Part shown: one piece after another, positions 62,977-64,000 of the stretch
Position numbering within the stretch: position 1 is the first letter of the stretch
Layout of the letters: each line of letters starts with the position of its first letter
NCBI RefSeq assembly: GCF_900114785.1
Contig: NZ_FOUG01000003.1
Span: 372,001-436,000, forward strand
Direction: 5' to 3'
Source: Variovorax sp. OV329
GTDB taxonomy: Bacteria; Pseudomonadota; Gammaproteobacteria; Burkholderiales; Burkholderiaceae_C
DNA length: 64,000 nt
The notes under the pieces: generated by a model
Told to the model about the DNA's origin: nothing
The model's input: only the letters and a program-made list of their open reading frames with translations
Databases searched by the model: none
Position numbers and translations under genes: made by a program

Positions 62977-64000
62977 CTATTTTTCCACGCCCATCACCAG
63001 GTTCGGCAGCACCGTCACGATGCTGGGGAAGACGGTAATGATGGCAATGCAGGCCACCAGGCAGAAGAAGAAGGGAATGGCCGCCCGCGCGATGACGTTG
63101 CTGTCCTTGCCGGTCATGTTCTGCAGCACGAAGAGGTTGAAGCCCACCGGCGGCGTGACCTCGGCGATCTCGACCAGCAGCACCACGAAGATGCCGAACC
63201 ACACCAGGTCGAAGCCGGCCTTCTGCACCATGGGCAGCACCACCGCGCTGGTCAGCACGATCATCGAGATGCCGTCCAGCGCCGTGCCCAGCACCAGGTA
63301 CACCAGCACCAGCGCGCTGATGAGGGCGTAGGGCGACAGGTGCATGCCGTCCACCCATTCGGCCAGTTCGCGCGGGATGCCGGTGAAGGCCATCGTCTTG
63401 GTGAGGAAGGCCGCGCCCGCCAGGATGAACATGATCATGCAGCTGGTGCGCGTGGCGCCCATCAGCCCGTCCTTGAAGTTCTGCCAGGTGAGGCTGCGGC
63501 CCCAGGCCGCGATGGCCAGCGAGCCCAGCACGCCGAAGGCGGCGCACTCGGTGGCGGTGGCCCAGCCGGCCACCAGCACCCAGACGATGAAGATGATCAG
63601 CAAGGCGCAGGGAATGAGGTTGCCCGACAGCCGGATCTTTTCCATGAAGGTGGTGGGCGGATCGGCCGGCGGCACCTGGTCGGGGTGGCGCAGGCTCCAC
63701 CAGCCGATGTAGCCGGAGAACAGCAGCATCAGCAGGAAGCCCGGCAGGAAGCCGGCCAGGAAGATGCGGATGATCGAGGCGTCGGCCGCCACCGCGTACA
63801 CCACCATCGTGATCGAGGGCGGGATCAGGATGCCCAGCGTGCCGGCCGTGGCCAGCGAGCCGATGGCCAGCTTCTCGTTGTAGCCGCGGCGCTGCAGTTC
63901 GGGCAGCGCCACCTTGGCGATGGTGGCGCAGGTGGCGGCCGAGGAACCCGACACCGAGCCGAACACGCCGCAGCCCAGGATGGTGGTGTGCATCAGCCGG
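62977..64000 (-). CDS. dctM: TRAP transporter large permease (5' end outside the window)
   Basis: The last 340 or so residues of a DctM-type permease; the open frame continues past base 64000 without a start codon that fits the family. GSVSGSSAATCATIAKVALPEL, IPPSITMVVYAV and EVTPPVGFNLFVLQ are the second-half TRAP signatures. It is a second, different TRAP system from the one at 34 kb. Its receptor and small permease genes must lie beyond the right edge. Confidence 0.93.
   Translation of the reverse strand, partial: RLMHTTILGCGVFGSVSGSSAATCATIAKVALPELQRRGYNEKLAIGSLATAGTLGILIPPSITMVVYAVAADASIIRIFLAGFLPGFLLMLLFSGYIGWWSLRHPDQVPPADPPTTFMEKIRLSGNLIPCALLIIFIVWVLVAGWATATECAAFGVLGSLAIAAWGRSLTWQNFKDGLMGATRTSCMIMFILAGAAFLTKTMAFTGIPRELAEWVDGMHLSPYALISALVLVYLVLGTALDGISMIVLTSAVVLPMVQKAGFDLVWFGIFVVLLVEIAEVTPPVGFNLFVLQNMTGKDSNVIARAAIPFFFCLVACIAIITVFPSIVTVLPNLVMGVEK

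Overview
The window is GC-rich, densely coded DNA from a betaproteobacterium, most likely of the family Comamonadaceae (Variovorax/Acidovorax/Ramlibacter type). This is inferred from three periplasmic Bug-type solute receptors without their own permeases, a BPSS1780-type membrane protein, GMP reductase of the 325-residue class, an SDR-type threonine dehydrogenase paired with Kbl, and form II CO-dehydrogenase-like genes beside molybdate and tungstate transporters. There is no prophage, insertion-sequence transposase, CRISPR array or rRNA. One tRNA gene, tRNA-Ala(CGC), is present.

Layout. 0-4.3 kb: end of an unknown gene, a porin, a Bug receptor, a LysR regulator and a pyrone-dicarboxylate-lactonase-like hydrolase. 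4.4-9.7 kb: a threonine-breakdown pair (tdh, kbl), an XRE-cupin regulator and a divergent opine-dehydrogenase-like gene with a Bug receptor. Four copies of one operator motif (GTTC-N8-GAAC) sit at the two promoter regions and tie these genes into one regulon. 9.7-24.6 kb: mostly housekeeping genes (tRNA-Ala, esterase, guaC, uvrD, thrB, polA), then an M20 peptidase, a DadA-like oxidase, a GltI-like receptor and a ZIP metal transporter. 24.6-31 kb: sulfurtransferase, EamA exporter, a lone Rieske oxygenase, and the isoprenoid run xseB-ispA-dxs. 31-37.6 kb: a TRAP transporter whose receptor gene is separated from and opposite to its permease genes, an exostosin-like glycosyltransferase, and an EgtB-like enzyme lacking one expected iron ligand.

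37.6-53.7 kb is a molybdenum/tungsten block: a one-component regulator facing tupBCA (tungstate uptake), an NTF2-like protein, modABC (molybdate uptake) facing modE, an AcoR-like regulator without its AAA+ domain, and coxSLM-D-E-G plus an XdhC-type gene for a form II molybdenum hydroxylase. The two metal-uptake operons plausibly feed the cofactor of this enzyme. The real substrate is not CO by the active-site motif and is unknown.

53.7-54.3 kb is the longest non-coding stretch. It holds two simple tandem repeats followed by a 247-bp nested inverted repeat able to fold into a multi-branched structure, which is the most unusual sequence in the window. 54.3-64 kb: a third Bug receptor with a convergent LysR gene, a complete Mrp/Pha-type cation/proton antiporter operon (fused AB, C, D, E, F, G), the fluoride channel crcB, and a second TRAP large permease cut by the window end.
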